Origin: Shewanella abyssi
GTDB taxonomy: Bacteria > Pseudomonadota > Gammaproteobacteria > Enterobacterales > Shewanellaceae
NCBI RefSeq assembly: GCF_023284025.1
Contig: NZ_JAKIKR010000032.1
Location: 1-56,249 of the forward strand
DNA length: 56,249 nt
Direction of reading: 5' to 3'
Shown here: positions 7,955 to 16,956 of the stretch, piece after piece
Numbering within the stretch: the first letter of the stretch is position 1
How the letters are laid out: every line of letters begins with the position of its first letter
Notes under the pieces: generated by a model
Told to the model about the DNA's origin: nothing
Seen by the model: only the letters and a program-made list of their open reading frames with translations
Databases searched by the model: none
Made by a program: the position numbers and the translations under genes

Positions 7955-8034
7955 GTGCTAGGGTGCTAGGGTGCTAGGGTGCTAGGGTGCTAGGGTGCTA
8001 GGGTGCTAGGGTGCTAGGGTGCTAGGGTGCTAGG
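7955..8034. repeat. 8-bp tandem repeat, GTGCTAGG x 10
   Basis: Ten exact copies of GTGCTAGG start at the first base after the antiporter stop codon and end 12 bases before the next terminator. The unit contains CTAG, normally a rare tetranucleotide in enterobacteria-like genomes. The array is outside the coding region, so length changes would not shift a frame, but they would alter the 3' untranslated region. Confidence 0.97.
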
Positions 8035-8046
8035 AAGGATAAAAAC

Positions 8047-8075
8047 AAAAAAGGAGCTATTTAGCTCCTTTTTTA
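8047..8075. terminator. Bidirectional terminator between the antiporter gene and upp
   Basis: AAAAAGGAGCTA-TT-TAGCTCCTTTTTT forms a strong stem with A and T runs on both sides, serving the convergent genes on each side. Confidence 0.9.
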
Positions 8076-8126
8076 ATGTTTGCATTTGAATCAGTTCATT
8101 GACTCAGAGCACAACGATTCTGTGTA

Positions 8127-8753
8127 TTACTTAGTACCAAAAATCTTATCACCCGCATCACCAAGACCAGGCAAAATATAGCCTTGCTCGTTTAGGCAGT
8201 CATCAATTGATGCTGTATATAGCTCAATATCTGGATGGGCTTTCTCTAGTGCAGCAACACCTTCTGGCGCAGCCACTAACACAAGGGCTTTAATTGCAGT
8301 ACAGCCACGAGATTTAAGCAGGTCGATAGTTGAGATCATCGAGCCACCGGTGGCTAGCATCGGATCGACCACTAACGCGATACGGCTTGGCATATCACTG
8401 GCAAGTTTTTCAAAGTAAGGCACAGGCTCAAGTGTCTCTTCATCGCGGTACATACCAACAACTGAAATACGTGCACTTGGTACGTTTTCCAATACACCGT
8501 CCATCATGCCAAGACCCGCACGTAAAATAGGCACTACAGTGACTTTTTTACCTTTGATCTGTTCGATCTCAACCGGGCCATTCCAACCTTCGATGGTGAC
8601 TTTCTCTGTTTGGAAGTCAGCCGTTGCCTCATACGTCAGTAGGCTCCCTACTTCGGCCGCTAGCTCACGGAAACGCTTAGTGCTCACGTCACCTTCACGC
8701 ATTAACCCAATTTTATGACGGACTAGAGGATGTTTAACTTCAACGACTTTCAT
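8127..8753 (-). CDS. upp: Uracil phosphoribosyltransferase
   Basis: This 208-residue protein, the same length as the Escherichia coli enzyme, converts uracil and PRPP to UMP in pyrimidine salvage. The PRPP-binding motif is [14 protein letters not shown] (near residue 125) and the uracil-binding C-terminus is [16 protein letters not shown]. The start at 8753 has an AGGAG ribosome-binding site (TCAGGAGAACAAG); an in-frame upstream start at 8822 lacks support. It is divergent from purM, a common arrangement in gammaproteobacteria that couples base salvage to purine synthesis. Confidence 0.97.
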   Translation of the reverse strand: MKVVEVKHPLVRHKIGLMREGDVSTKRFRELAAEVGSLLTYEATADFQTEKVTIEGWNGPVEIEQIKGKKVTVVPILRAGLGMMDGVLENVPSARISVVGMYRDEETLEPVPYFEKLASDMPSRIALVVDPMLATGGSMISTIDLLKSRGCTAIKALVLVAAPEGVAALEKAHPDIELYTASIDDCLNEQGYILPGLGDAGDKIFGTK

Positions 8754-8971
8754 CTTGTTCTCCTGATTTTCTAACGTATTTTTTACAGTAAATTTTAACG
8801 ATTCTAGTAGATTTGTTCGCATAGGAAAACTTAAAGTTTTAAAAAGACGTTAAATCGTGACCCCTGTCGCGAACTTTATTGAAAAACTAAGCTTTCGAGG
8901 CTACCGACAAACTGGTAGAATAGCGCCGCATAAAATCCAATAACAATCGACCCGTACCCGAGAGGATCTCC

Positions 8972-10012
8972 GTGAGCACTCCTACTACCCCACTAAGCTA
9001 TAAAGATGCAGGCGTTGATATTGATGCCGGAAATGCACTAGTTAACAACATCAAGTCAGCCGTTAAACGTACCCGTCGTCCAGAAGTTATGGGCAACCTA
9101 GGTGGGTTTGGGGCACTTTGTGAGCTACCAACTAAGTATAAGCATCCAGTACTGGTTTCTGGTACTGATGGCGTCGGCACTAAGCTACGCCTTGCTATTG
9201 ATTATAAGAAGCATGACAACGTTGGTATTGACCTCGTTGCAATGTGCTCAAACGATTTAATCGTGTCTGGTGCTGAGCCATTATTCTTTCTCGACTACTA
9301 TGCAACAGGCAAACTCGATGTTGAAGTTGCCACTGCTGTTGTTAAAGGTATCGCCGAAGGTTGCGTTCAATCTGGTTGTGCATTAATTGGTGGTGAAACC
9401 GCTGAAATGCCAGGCATGTATGAAGGCGACGATTATGACCTAGCAGGATTCTGCGTCGGCGTTGTTGAAAAAGAAGAGATCATTGACGGCACCAAAGTGC
9501 AAGACGGTGATGCGCTGATTGCGCTTGGTTCAAGCGGCCCGCATTCAAATGGTTTCTCTCTAATTCGTAAGGTATTAGAAGTAAGCAAAGCTGACCCAGA
9601 GCAAGAACTCGCTGGCAAGCCGCTGATTGACCACTTATTAGAACCGACAAAAATTTATGTAAAATCACTGCTTAAGTTGATTGAACAGCATGACGTTCAC
9701 GCAATGTCGCACATTACTGGTGGTGGATTCTGGGAAAATATCCCCCGTGTACTACCAGAAGATTGCAAAGCCGTGGTTAAAAGTGACTCTTGGCAGTGGC
9801 CTGTTATTTTCAATTGGATAATGGAAAACGGCAACATCACTGAATTTGAGATGTACCGCACCTTTAACTGTGGCGTGGGCATGGTCATCGCATTACCTGC
9901 AGACAAAGTCAGTTCAGCACTTGAATTATTAAATGCTGAAGGCGAAAACGCATGGTTAATCGGTAACATTGCCAAGCGTAACGACGACGAAGAGCAAGTG
10001 GAGATCTTGTAA
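8972..10012 (+). CDS. purM: Phosphoribosylformylglycinamidine cyclo-ligase
   Basis: AIR synthetase, 346 residues, catalyses the ATP-dependent ring closure of FGAM to AIR, the fifth step of purine synthesis. Family motifs include [13 protein letters not shown] at the start, [42 protein letters not shown] and [17 protein letters not shown]. The start codon is GTG at 8972 with a GAGAGGAT ribosome-binding site. It overlaps purN by one base (TAATG), so the two genes form a translationally coupled operon. No clear PurR operator was seen in the upp-purM gap. Confidence 0.97.
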   Translation: MSTPTTPLSYKDAGVDIDAGNALVNNIKSAVKRTRRPEVMGNLGGFGALCELPTKYKHPVLVSGTDGVGTKLRLAIDYKKHDNVGIDLVAMCSNDLIVSGAEPLFFLDYYATGKLDVEVATAVVKGIAEGCVQSGCALIGGETAEMPGMYEGDDYDLAGFCVGVVEKEEIIDGTKVQDGDALIALGSSGPHSNGFSLIRKVLEVSKADPEQELAGKPLIDHLLEPTKIYVKSLLKLIEQHDVHAMSHITGGGFWENIPRVLPEDCKAVVKSDSWQWPVIFNWIMENGNITEFEMYRTFNCGVGMVIALPADKVSSALELLNAEGENAWLIGNIAKRNDDEEQVEIL

Positions 10013-10656
10013 TGTCTCAGAGCTGTCGCGTTTTAGTATTAATTTCTGGTAATGGCAGTAATCTACAGGCCATTATTGATGGCTGTGATGATAACGTACA
10101 AGCAGAAGTTATTGGTGTTATTAGTAATAAGCCCGATGCTTATGGCTTGACTCGTGCTCACCAGAATGAAATTGATACCAGCTGCGTCATCGCTCATAAA
10201 GGCGAAACGAGACCAGACTATGATGAGAGACTCTTTAGTGCGATAGCAAAGTATCAGCCAGATCTCATTGTCTTGGCTGGCTTTATGCGCATATTGAGTG
10301 ATGATTTTGTCATGCGATTTGAAGGGAAGATGATTAATATCCACCCTTCTCTGCTGCCAAAATATCCTGGTTTGAATACTCATCAACGTGCTATTGATGC
10401 AAAAGACAGTGAACATGGCGCCAGTGTGCATTTTGTGACACCCGAGCTAGATTCAGGTCCGGTGATCTTACAAGCTAAGGTGCCGGTTTATGAAGATGAT
10501 TCTGTTGAGGTTCTTGCAGAACGTGTTCACGAACAAGAGCATGCTATCTATCCTCTCGTCGTAAAATGGTTTAGCCAACAACGATTGGAAATGGTAGCCG
10601 GTGCCGCTGTACTTGATAGCAAAGTACTCGATATCCATGGCTACGCTGCAGATTAA
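10012..10656 (+). CDS. purN: Phosphoribosylglycinamide formyltransferase (GAR transformylase 1)
   Basis: This 214-residue enzyme transfers a formyl group from 10-formyl-tetrahydrofolate to GAR in purine synthesis. It has the phosphate-binding SGNGSNLQAI near the N-terminus, then the catalytic block GKMINIHPSLLPKYPG with the N-X-H pair, and EHGASVHFVTPELDSG with the catalytic aspartate. The ATG overlaps the purM stop codon. A terminator follows at 10689-10713, closing the operon. Confidence 0.97.
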   Translation: MSQSCRVLVLISGNGSNLQAIIDGCDDNVQAEVIGVISNKPDAYGLTRAHQNEIDTSCVIAHKGETRPDYDERLFSAIAKYQPDLIVLAGFMRILSDDFVMRFEGKMINIHPSLLPKYPGLNTHQRAIDAKDSEHGASVHFVTPELDSGPVILQAKVPVYEDDSVEVLAERVHEQEHAIYPLVVKWFSQQRLEMVAGAAVLDSKVLDIHGYAAD

Positions 10657-10688
10657 GCTCTTAGCATAAAGGCTAGTTCAAACCGATA

Positions 10689-10713
10689 AAAGGCGCTTAA
10701 AGCGCCTTTTTTA
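10689..10713 (+). terminator. Terminator of purMN
   Basis: AAAGGCGCT (10689-10697) pairs with AGCGCCTTT (10701-10709), followed by further T residues. Confidence 0.9.
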
Positions 10714-10879
10714 TTTTCAGCCCTGAGGCTGCCTCATGCACTTATTCAATATAGAGGATTTTTCAAGAGTTACCCTCTAGTATCCTGTGCCGTCAAGTAA
10801 ATTAAAGCGGATACAAACAAAGATATTTGACCTTATTCACTTCGACCCCCTAATCCTATCCGTGACCACCTCGTCACTC

Positions 10880-11235
10880 ACCAGTAACACACTTAATGAC
10901 TAATCGTTACAAAGTTGATCTACATCATATCTCTAGCAGCCTACAACTCTTCCTTGCAACCCATTAACTTACACCCGAGAAGTCATTGCACAACAGACTG
11001 TATTTATTCATTAAAACTAACATCCACCCGTTACCTCTCCAAAGAAACCGCAAGTCTGAACACTAGAAACCCAGCATTTCTACGGGTAAACCCTTAGTCG
11101 TCTTAGGTGTAAACACGGATTAAAAAAGCACCTACAAAGCCATATGGTTAGCCGCAGATAAACCATAAGTTTGCCGGGCAGCGCCTCCTAGGCCAGCGCT
11201 CAAGACAAACGACAATAACCAACAAATCAACAAAT
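10880..11235 (+). promoter_or_regulatory. Long regulatory leader of the porin gene, duplicated at lctP
   Basis: From the FNR-like site (10915) to 11235 this sequence aligns in order with 14869-15187 upstream of lctP. Best-conserved blocks are GTTGATCTACATCATATC; the stretch at 11077-11120 (TTTCTACGGGTAAACCC then TTAGGTGTAAACACGGAT); AAAGCCATATG; TTTGCCGGGCA; and CAGCGCTCAAG followed by AACGACA and AACCAAC. In 11081-11110 the near-palindromes GGGTAAACCC and CCTTAGTCGTCTTAGG could be response-regulator sites. The 540-base gap between purN and the porin holds no other gene. Confidence 0.75.
10915..10928. promoter_or_regulatory. FNR/EtrA-like site upstream of the porin gene
   Basis: TTGATCTACATCAT matches TTGAT-N4-ATCAA at nine of ten informative positions. 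CRP-family regulators (EtrA, Crp) in Shewanella use closely related sites, so the exact regulator is uncertain. Confidence 0.5.
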
Positions 11236-11252
11236 ACAAAAAAGGCACCTTG

Positions 11253-12323
11253 ATGAATAGAATAACTAAAACGGCGTTAGTGGTAGCTGCATTTTTCTCA
11301 GCATCTTCTTTTGCGGGCTACGAAGTCATAATCGACGAAAGCTCGAAGTTAACCTTCGGCGGCTACTTCAAAGCCGACTTGCGTAATGTCAGCGGCGACC
11401 AGGCTTATCGTGACTACTGGATTGGTACCAGCACCAGCGCGCCAGATACCAATCAAACCAGCCTCCAGGCCAAAGAGTCGCGCTTCAATGTAAAGTTCAC
11501 TCATGGCGACGTGACTGGATTCCTCGAGTATGATTTCTTTGGCGGTGGTGGTAACGCATTGGTTTCTAACTCATACACACCGCGTATGCGTCATGCCTTT
11601 ATTGCTTACAAGAACTGGAAAGTCGGCCAGACCTGGTCAACCTTTATGCCACTGGCTTCTATCGCCGAGGCACTGGACTTTGGAGGAGCGCACGTCGGTC
11701 AGGTATTCATTCGTCAAACCCAGATCCGTTATACCAATGGTGGTCTACAACTGGCATTGGAAAACCCAGCCAATGCTACCGATGCCAACCAAAGTATCCC
11801 CGATGCAGTGGCTCGTTACACTTACAAGGGCGATTTTGGCCAGGTGGCTGTTGCCGCCCTGGCTCGCACCTTCGATGACAACGGTGTGCAAGGTCATGCC
11901 GACGGCACTCAGTTGGCTTACAGCATAAGCGGTAAAATCAATACCTTCGGTAAAGATGACTTCCGCTTCGCCTACAACGCTGGCGCTGCAGGTCGTTATA
12001 TTTCGCCTGGCCACAACGCTGGCGACAAGGTCAATGCTGATGGCAGTGGTGAGCTGCTGACAACACAAGCCTATACCGTTGCTTATCGCCACTTCTGGAC
12101 TGACGACTTGCGCTCTAGCGTTTACTACGGTCACTCTGAAGTTGAAGATTTCAATGGCGTGGGTGCTGACTCAGATCGTAATCATTACGGCGTCAACCTG
12201 ATCCAACAGCTTAATAAACAGTTAAGCGTGGGCGTTGAATTCGGCAACTATGATGCTGATATCTCTGCCACTGACAGCGCCGACTCTGATTACATCCAGC
12301 TTTCGGCCAAGTACGTACTCTAA
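11253..12323 (+). CDS. DcaP-like outer-membrane porin
   Basis: This 356-residue protein has a 21-residue signal peptide (MNRITKTALVVAAFFSASSFA). The mature protein begins GYEVIIDESSKLTFGGYFKADLRN and has an outer-membrane beta-barrel pattern. KVGQTWSTFMPLASIAEALDFGG is typical of the DcaP-like trimeric porins, which pass dicarboxylates and other small anions. It ends with an aromatic/hydrophobic strand (YIQLSAKYVL). The ATG at 11253 is preferred over a TTG three bases earlier. It is convergent with the two-component system and shares its leader with lctP, so it is probably the outer-membrane entry route for lactate or similar carboxylates. Substrate assignment is inference from context. Confidence 0.8.
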   Translation: MNRITKTALVVAAFFSASSFAGYEVIIDESSKLTFGGYFKADLRNVSGDQAYRDYWIGTSTSAPDTNQTSLQAKESRFNVKFTHGDVTGFLEYDFFGGGGNALVSNSYTPRMRHAFIAYKNWKVGQTWSTFMPLASIAEALDFGGAHVGQVFIRQTQIRYTNGGLQLALENPANATDANQSIPDAVARYTYKGDFGQVAVAALARTFDDNGVQGHADGTQLAYSISGKINTFGKDDFRFAYNAGAAGRYISPGHNAGDKVNADGSGELLTTQAYTVAYRHFWTDDLRSSVYYGHSEVEDFNGVGADSDRNHYGVNLIQQLNKQLSVGVEFGNYDADISATDSADSDYIQLSAKYVL

Positions 12324-12438
12324 TAACAACGCGGCATAAGCTAATTTATGTCGCCGGTTTCCCTCGGGCTGCAGGAGGCCTTTTAGGGTTATTTTGCGGC
12401 GAACTGTTGGTCTTTTATGCATAGTTTGCTAGCCTTTT

Positions 12439-12471
12439 ACCCGAAGCATGACCCCGCTTCGGGTATTTTTT
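12439..12471. terminator. Terminator between the porin and response-regulator genes
   Basis: ACCCGAAGC (12439-12447) pairs with GCTTCGGGT (12456-12464), followed by ATTTTTT on the plus strand. It serves the porin and possibly also the convergent regulator operon. Confidence 0.85.
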
Positions 12472-12509
12472 CAATACGGCAGCCATCTGAAAATACGGCG
12501 TAAATAGTG

Positions 12510-13130
12510 TTACCTATCCAAGCCATGATCGATGGCATAACGCACCAGGCCGGCCGTACTGTCTATCGCCAGTTTCTGTTTGATATTACGCTTGTGGGTC
12601 TCGACCGTGCGTACACTGACATTCATCTCCAGCGCAATGCGTTTATTATTCATCCCCAGCGATATCAACCGTAACACCAACTGTTCCCGCTGGGTTACCA
12701 GCACTTGCTTGCCACTGGCCAGCTCCTGGGACAAGGTGTCTACGACTTCGGCACTGAAATAGCGCTTGCCGGAGGCAACTTTTTTTATGGCTTCAATCAG
12801 TTCCTTACCGGGTACATCCTTGAGAATATAGCCATCAGCACCGTAGCGCATTGCCGCCATAATATATTCTCTGTTGTCATGCATGCTCAACATCACCACC
12901 TTGCATGAGATCTCCTGCTCCTTAATCAGTTCAAGCAGATACATACCATCCATTTGCGGCATATTGATATCCGTCAACACCAGATCGATCGGCAACTCCT
13001 TGAGGATTTCCAGTGCCTGGAGGCCATTGTCGGCTTCAGCTATCACCTCAATGTCACTGTCTAGGCTCAGACGATAGCGTAACCCTTCGCGAAACAGGGG
13101 ATGATCGTCCACCAGTAGCACACGGATCAT
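12510..13130 (-). CDS. Response regulator, NarL/FixJ (LuxR) family
   Basis: This 206-residue protein has a receiver domain (residues 1-120: DD at 8-9, phosphoacceptor D54 in LTDINMPQMDG, the lysine in GYILKDVPG). It is joined to a LuxR-type DNA-binding helix-turn-helix at residues 145-200 (REQLVLRLISLGMNNKRIA, VSVRTVETHKRNIKQKL). It should bind DNA as a dimer after phosphorylation by the kinase encoded just upstream. The kinase gene overlaps its start by four bases (ATGA), so they are co-translated. Its position between the porin and lctP, whose leaders are copies of each other, suggests those two leaders are its targets. Confidence 0.93.
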   Translation of the reverse strand: MIRVLLVDDHPLFREGLRYRLSLDSDIEVIAEADNGLQALEILKELPIDLVLTDINMPQMDGMYLLELIKEQEISCKVVMLSMHDNREYIMAAMRYGADGYILKDVPGKELIEAIKKVASGKRYFSAEVVDTLSQELASGKQVLVTQREQLVLRLISLGMNNKRIALEMNVSVRTVETHKRNIKQKLAIDSTAGLVRYAIDHGLDR

Positions 13131-14527
13131 GACAATCCCCCGGTGGCACTATCGGCTCGATAACGCAACTCACTCTGGGGTATACGTGCCACCAGCGTCA
13201 CTCCTTTGCCAATAGTTGACTCCACCTTGAGCTCACCATTATAAAAACTCACTCTTTCCTTCATATTCCTCAGGCCTATTCCCTCAAACGGGGTCGATTT
13301 TTTCTCAAAGCATTCATAGTTAAACCCCTTACCATCATCATGAACTTCCAAGATCAACCATCCCGGCGTCAGTCCCAGTGAAATAAACACATTTTTTGCC
13401 TCAGAGTGACGCTCAATATTGGTCAGCGACTCCTGCACAATGCGGTAAAGCGCACAGCTAAGCTCGGTTGACAGGATCTTGCGCACCGATAATCGTTGCA
13501 CCTTGACCTCGATACCCGTACGCAACGAAAACTCCCTGCCCAACTCTTTTAACGCAGCGCCCAAGCCATAGTCCTCGAGGATGGCCGGATGTAATTGATG
13601 GGAGATATTACGGATATCGAGCATGATCTGCCGCGTCAGTGTAATCGACTTCTCCAGTTCAGGACTGGAATCGTCACCATATTCTTGTTTCAATTGGGCG
13701 GTTTCCATAGCAAACAGGGCCGCGGCAATGGTTTGGCTAACGCCATCGTGCAACTCTCTGGAAACCCGCTTGCACTCCTCTTCCTGAGTCTGATAAATCC
13801 GCTCGTTAAGCGTTCTGAGCTTAGCATTTGCGAGTCGTTTTTCACCCACACGCATAAAGATGCCACCGATAAACACGGCGCTGACCGCTAAAAAACCTAT
13901 CGCCAGAGTCATTAGGGAGGTGTTGCGGATATGACGACTTATAGAGGTGCTCAATAACGCCGCCTCCTTATCAATATCATCAATATAGACGCCAGTACCA
14001 AACATCCACTCCCATTGTCCCAATACCTCGGCATAGGCAAGTTTTTGTCCCAGTTGTCCGTCATTAGCGGGCTGATTGAATAGATAGCTGAGATAACCGC
14101 CGCCTTTCCTCGCTCCTGAGATTAACTCTTGGATAAAGTGGACCCCGTTGTCGTCAGCCAAATCTAACCAGTTCTTACCGACCCGCCACTCCTGATCCGG
14201 TAAGACCAGACTGTTGCCATTCAGATCGTAGGCGAAGAAGTATCCGTTTTCACCGAAGCGCATATTGGCCAGCATGGACTTAACTTCTTGCTGGGTTTGT
14301 TGCTTGTCATCGCTCTTATTTTGATAGAGATGCTTGATAGCCACGTTGGCGATCGCCAGATAATTTTTCAGCTCCTCTTTGCGGTGATCGATAATACTCT
14401 GCCGATAAACATCAACCACCTGCTGGGAGAGATCTCTATACTGCATTTGAGTCACAAACAGCACTAGCATCAAGGATATAATGAGTGGAAGTACGGTGAT
14501 TAGCTGTAACTTATGGTTGATATTCAT
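13127..14527 (-). CDS. Sensor histidine kinase with periplasmic single-Cache domain
   Basis: This 466-residue inner-membrane kinase has TM1 at about 8-26, a periplasmic single-Cache (Cache_2-like) domain at about 35-190 (GENGYFFAYDLNG, KLAYAEVLGQWEWMFGTGVY) and TM2 at about 197-217. A HisKA_3 dimerisation domain carries the phospho-accepting H260 in SRELHDGVSQ, and an HATPase domain follows (N box VQESLTNIERH; DDGKGF; GIGLRNMKERV). Domains of this Cache class bind small carboxylates such as acetate, pyruvate or lactate in several chemoreceptors. With lctP and a lactate dehydrogenase next door, lactate or pyruvate is a reasonable predicted ligand. It partners the regulator at 12510-13130. Confidence 0.9.
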   Translation of the reverse strand: MNINHKLQLITVLPLIISLMLVLFVTQMQYRDLSQQVVDVYRQSIIDHRKEELKNYLAIANVAIKHLYQNKSDDKQQTQQEVKSMLANMRFGENGYFFAYDLNGNSLVLPDQEWRVGKNWLDLADDNGVHFIQELISGARKGGGYLSYLFNQPANDGQLGQKLAYAEVLGQWEWMFGTGVYIDDIDKEAALLSTSISRHIRNTSLMTLAIGFLAVSAVFIGGIFMRVGEKRLANAKLRTLNERIYQTQEEECKRVSRELHDGVSQTIAAALFAMETAQLKQEYGDDSSPELEKSITLTRQIMLDIRNISHQLHPAILEDYGLGAALKELGREFSLRTGIEVKVQRLSVRKILSTELSCALYRIVQESLTNIERHSEAKNVFISLGLTPGWLILEVHDDGKGFNYECFEKKSTPFEGIGLRNMKERVSFYNGELKVESTIGKGVTLVARIPQSELRYRADSATGGLS

Positions 14528-14834
14528 CGCTGATTAATACTCCGCTATATCAGGGCTCGCCCCGCAAAAACGGGGGTATATTAACAGTTAATCAACTAAA
14601 TCGTCGCAACAAATCCCCAAATATATAGGGGTTAAATCAAAGGAAGGGCAAATAACTCATCTTGATGACAGCTGCGCGACCAAACACTCAGGGTCATTAA
14701 TATTTAAAATATGTCGTCAGATTAATTAGAAAACACAATAAATTCAGCTTTACAATCGGAATAAATAGTCCTGTTAATTTTCCGCTGCTGCTTCGGTGTC
14801 ATTTACCCGTCTTGCGACCGTGTCTCGACACTCA

Positions 14835-15187
14835 TCGATAACACATTTCACGGTTAATCGTGACAAAGTTGATCTATATCATATCGCCAGTCACCTAGAA
14901 TAGGGCTCTGTAGTCTTTTAACTAAAACTCGAGCCTGAACGTGTAACCAGCTGTATTAATTGGTTAAAAACAACACCCCCTCGATTCCCCCCCCAAAAAG
15001 TGCAGATATCAACACCAGAAAACTGACCTTTCTACGTGTAAACCCTTAGTTGTATTAGGTGCAAACACGGATAAAAAAAACCCCGATAAAGCCATATGAT
15101 TCGCTGTAGATAAATAATGCATTTGCCGGGCATCTGACCCTAGGTCAGCGCTCAAGGCAAACGACAGTAACCAACGAGTCAACAAAT
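14835..15187 (+). promoter_or_regulatory. Regulatory leader of lctP, copy of the porin leader
   Basis: It is collinear with 10880-11235. The distance from the FNR-like site to the final shared block (CAACAAAT) is about 320 bases in both. The stretch at 15029-15072 repeats the motif at 11077-11120 with only a few changes. Another shared area is AAAGCCATATGATTCGCTG with TTTGCCGGGCATC. The 710-base kinase-lctP gap contains no gene. The first 300 bases past the kinase start are A/T-rich and carry its promoter. Confidence 0.75.
14869..14882. promoter_or_regulatory. FNR/EtrA-like site upstream of lctP
   Basis: TTGATCTATATCAT again matches TTGAT-N4-ATCAA except for the last base. It sits at the same relative place in the leader as the site upstream of the porin. 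Confidence 0.5.
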
Positions 15188-15240
15188 CTACTATTAACTA
15201 GAAATAACTCTAAGTAAAAATTAGATAATAAGAGGCAAGC

Positions 15241-16884
15241 ATGACCTTTATTCAACTACTCGCAAGTCTAACGCCGGTGATCAGCGTAATGCTATTTTTA
15301 GTATTGCTGAAGATGCCCGCATCACGGGCTATGCCCATTTCTGCAATCTTAACCGGCCTAGCCGCCGTGTTTGTCTGGCAGATGGATACCACCTTTTTGG
15401 CGGCATCCGTCGTCGAAGGATTGCTGGCTGCATTGACACCCTTGAGTATCATCTTCGGTGCCGTGTTCCTGCTTAATACCCTGAAGTATTCAGGCGCGAT
15501 GGATACCATTCGCGCAGGCTTCACCAATATCAGTGCCGATGCACGTGTGCAGGTCATCATTATCTGTTGGCTGTTTGGCTCATTCATCGAAGGTAGTGCC
15601 GGCTTCGGTACACCGGCTGCTATCGGCGCCCCTTTGCTGGTACTGCTGGGTATTCCACCCATTGCCGCTGCGGTTGTTGCCCTGATTGCTGACTCTGCGT
15701 CCGTATCCTTCGGTGCAATTGGTCTACCGGTACTGTTTGGTATGGAACAGGGTCTAACTTCTGGTGGCGTTAACATGGCGGCCGAGCAGATTGCTCAGCA
15801 TGGCGGCAGCTTTGCCGATTATGCTCAGTTCATTGCCATGCACATGATCACCATAGATCTTGTAACCGGTACCCTCATTCCTCTGGTTATGGTGTCCTTG
15901 CTGACCGGCTTCTTCGGTCGTAACAAGTCATTCGCCGAAGGCTTTGCCATCTGGAAGTTTGCTCTGTTTGCCGGACTGGCATTCACGGTTCCGGCCTGGA
16001 TCATTAACTTCGTTGCCGGCCCCGAGTTTCCATCGGTCATCGGTGCCCTTGTGGGTATGGCTATCGTTATCCCGGTTGCCAAAAAAGGCATTATGCTGCC
16101 TAAGACTCCCTGGAATGATTTTGCCGAAAACGACGTCCAAAAAGAGACTAAAGTCGCTTCCACGGCGAAGTTCTCACAAATTGCAGCCTGGACTCCCTAT
16201 ATCATCATGGCGGCCTTGTTGGTGCTGTCTCGTGTTATTGGCCCGCTAAAATCTTGGTTGCTGAGTTTTAACATCAAATGGACCGGCCTGTTAGGTACCG
16301 AACTGGGGGCCGGATTCAAGACCCTGTATGCACCAGGTGCCTTCTTCATAATCGTGTGTATCCTAGGGTTCTTCCTGTTCAGAATGAACAAGAAAGCCAT
16401 CAGTGAGTCTATTACGGTATCGTGCCGCTCTATGGTTCCAACCATCATTTCCCTCGGCGCTTCAGTGCCTATGGTGAAGATCTTTCTTAACTCAGGCGAA
16501 AATGCGGCGGGTTTGACATCTATGCCTGTTGCTTTGGCTGATACCTTAGCTGGCAGCATGGGGGCGGTATGGTCTTGGGTTTCCCCTATCGTCGGTATTT
16601 TCGGTGCCTTCCTATCAGGCAGTGCCACCTTCTCCAACATGATGTTCTCCGGCCTGCAGTACAGCGTCGCCGATAGCATTGGCATGAACCAAGCTATGGT
16701 TCTGGCACTTCAGGGCATTGGCGCCAACGCCGGTAACATGATGTGTGTGATGAACGTCGTTGCCGCCGCGACCGTAGTCGGTATGGCGGGGAGAGAATCA
16801 GAAATTATTCGTAAGACTATGCCGGTCGCTCTGGCCTACGCCATGATCGCAGGCACCATCGCCTTCCTTTGGGGTGGCTTCTAA
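15241..16884 (+). CDS. lctP: L-lactate permease, LctP family
   Basis: This 547-residue polytopic inner-membrane symporter has about thirteen to fourteen hydrophobic segments and takes up lactate (and often glycolate) with protons. Family-typical stretches are [23 protein letters not shown] near residue 117 and [15 protein letters not shown] near residue 460, with [16 protein letters not shown] near the end. The ATG follows AATAAGAGGCAAGC, a good ribosome-binding site. Only 72 bases separate it from the dehydrogenase gene, so the two form an operon. The codon choice here (many CTG, GCC, ACC, GGC) looks more G/C-rich than in purMN or the TonB receptor gene. Confidence 0.95.
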   Translation: MTFIQLLASLTPVISVMLFLVLLKMPASRAMPISAILTGLAAVFVWQMDTTFLAASVVEGLLAALTPLSIIFGAVFLLNTLKYSGAMDTIRAGFTNISADARVQVIIICWLFGSFIEGSAGFGTPAAIGAPLLVLLGIPPIAAAVVALIADSASVSFGAIGLPVLFGMEQGLTSGGVNMAAEQIAQHGGSFADYAQFIAMHMITIDLVTGTLIPLVMVSLLTGFFGRNKSFAEGFAIWKFALFAGLAFTVPAWIINFVAGPEFPSVIGALVGMAIVIPVAKKGIMLPKTPWNDFAENDVQKETKVASTAKFSQIAAWTPYIIMAALLVLSRVIGPLKSWLLSFNIKWTGLLGTELGAGFKTLYAPGAFFIIVCILGFFLFRMNKKAISESITVSCRSMVPTIISLGASVPMVKIFLNSGENAAGLTSMPVALADTLAGSMGAVWSWVSPIVGIFGAFLSGSATFSNMMFSGLQYSVADSIGMNQAMVLALQGIGANAGNMMCVMNVVAAATVVGMAGRESEIIRKTMPVALAYAMIAGTIAFLWGGF

Positions 16885-16956
16885 AAAGTGATACTCAATC
16901 AATCAGAACCGCACATTCCGGTGCTGATTGAACTTAATCATCGCGAGTAAAGAGAT

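Noticed and set aside
7955..8034. CRISPR-like array
   Set aside because: Units of 8 bp with no spacers; a simple tandem repeat.
8754..8971. PurR operator between upp and purM
   Set aside because: No sequence close to the palindromic PurR consensus was found by eye.
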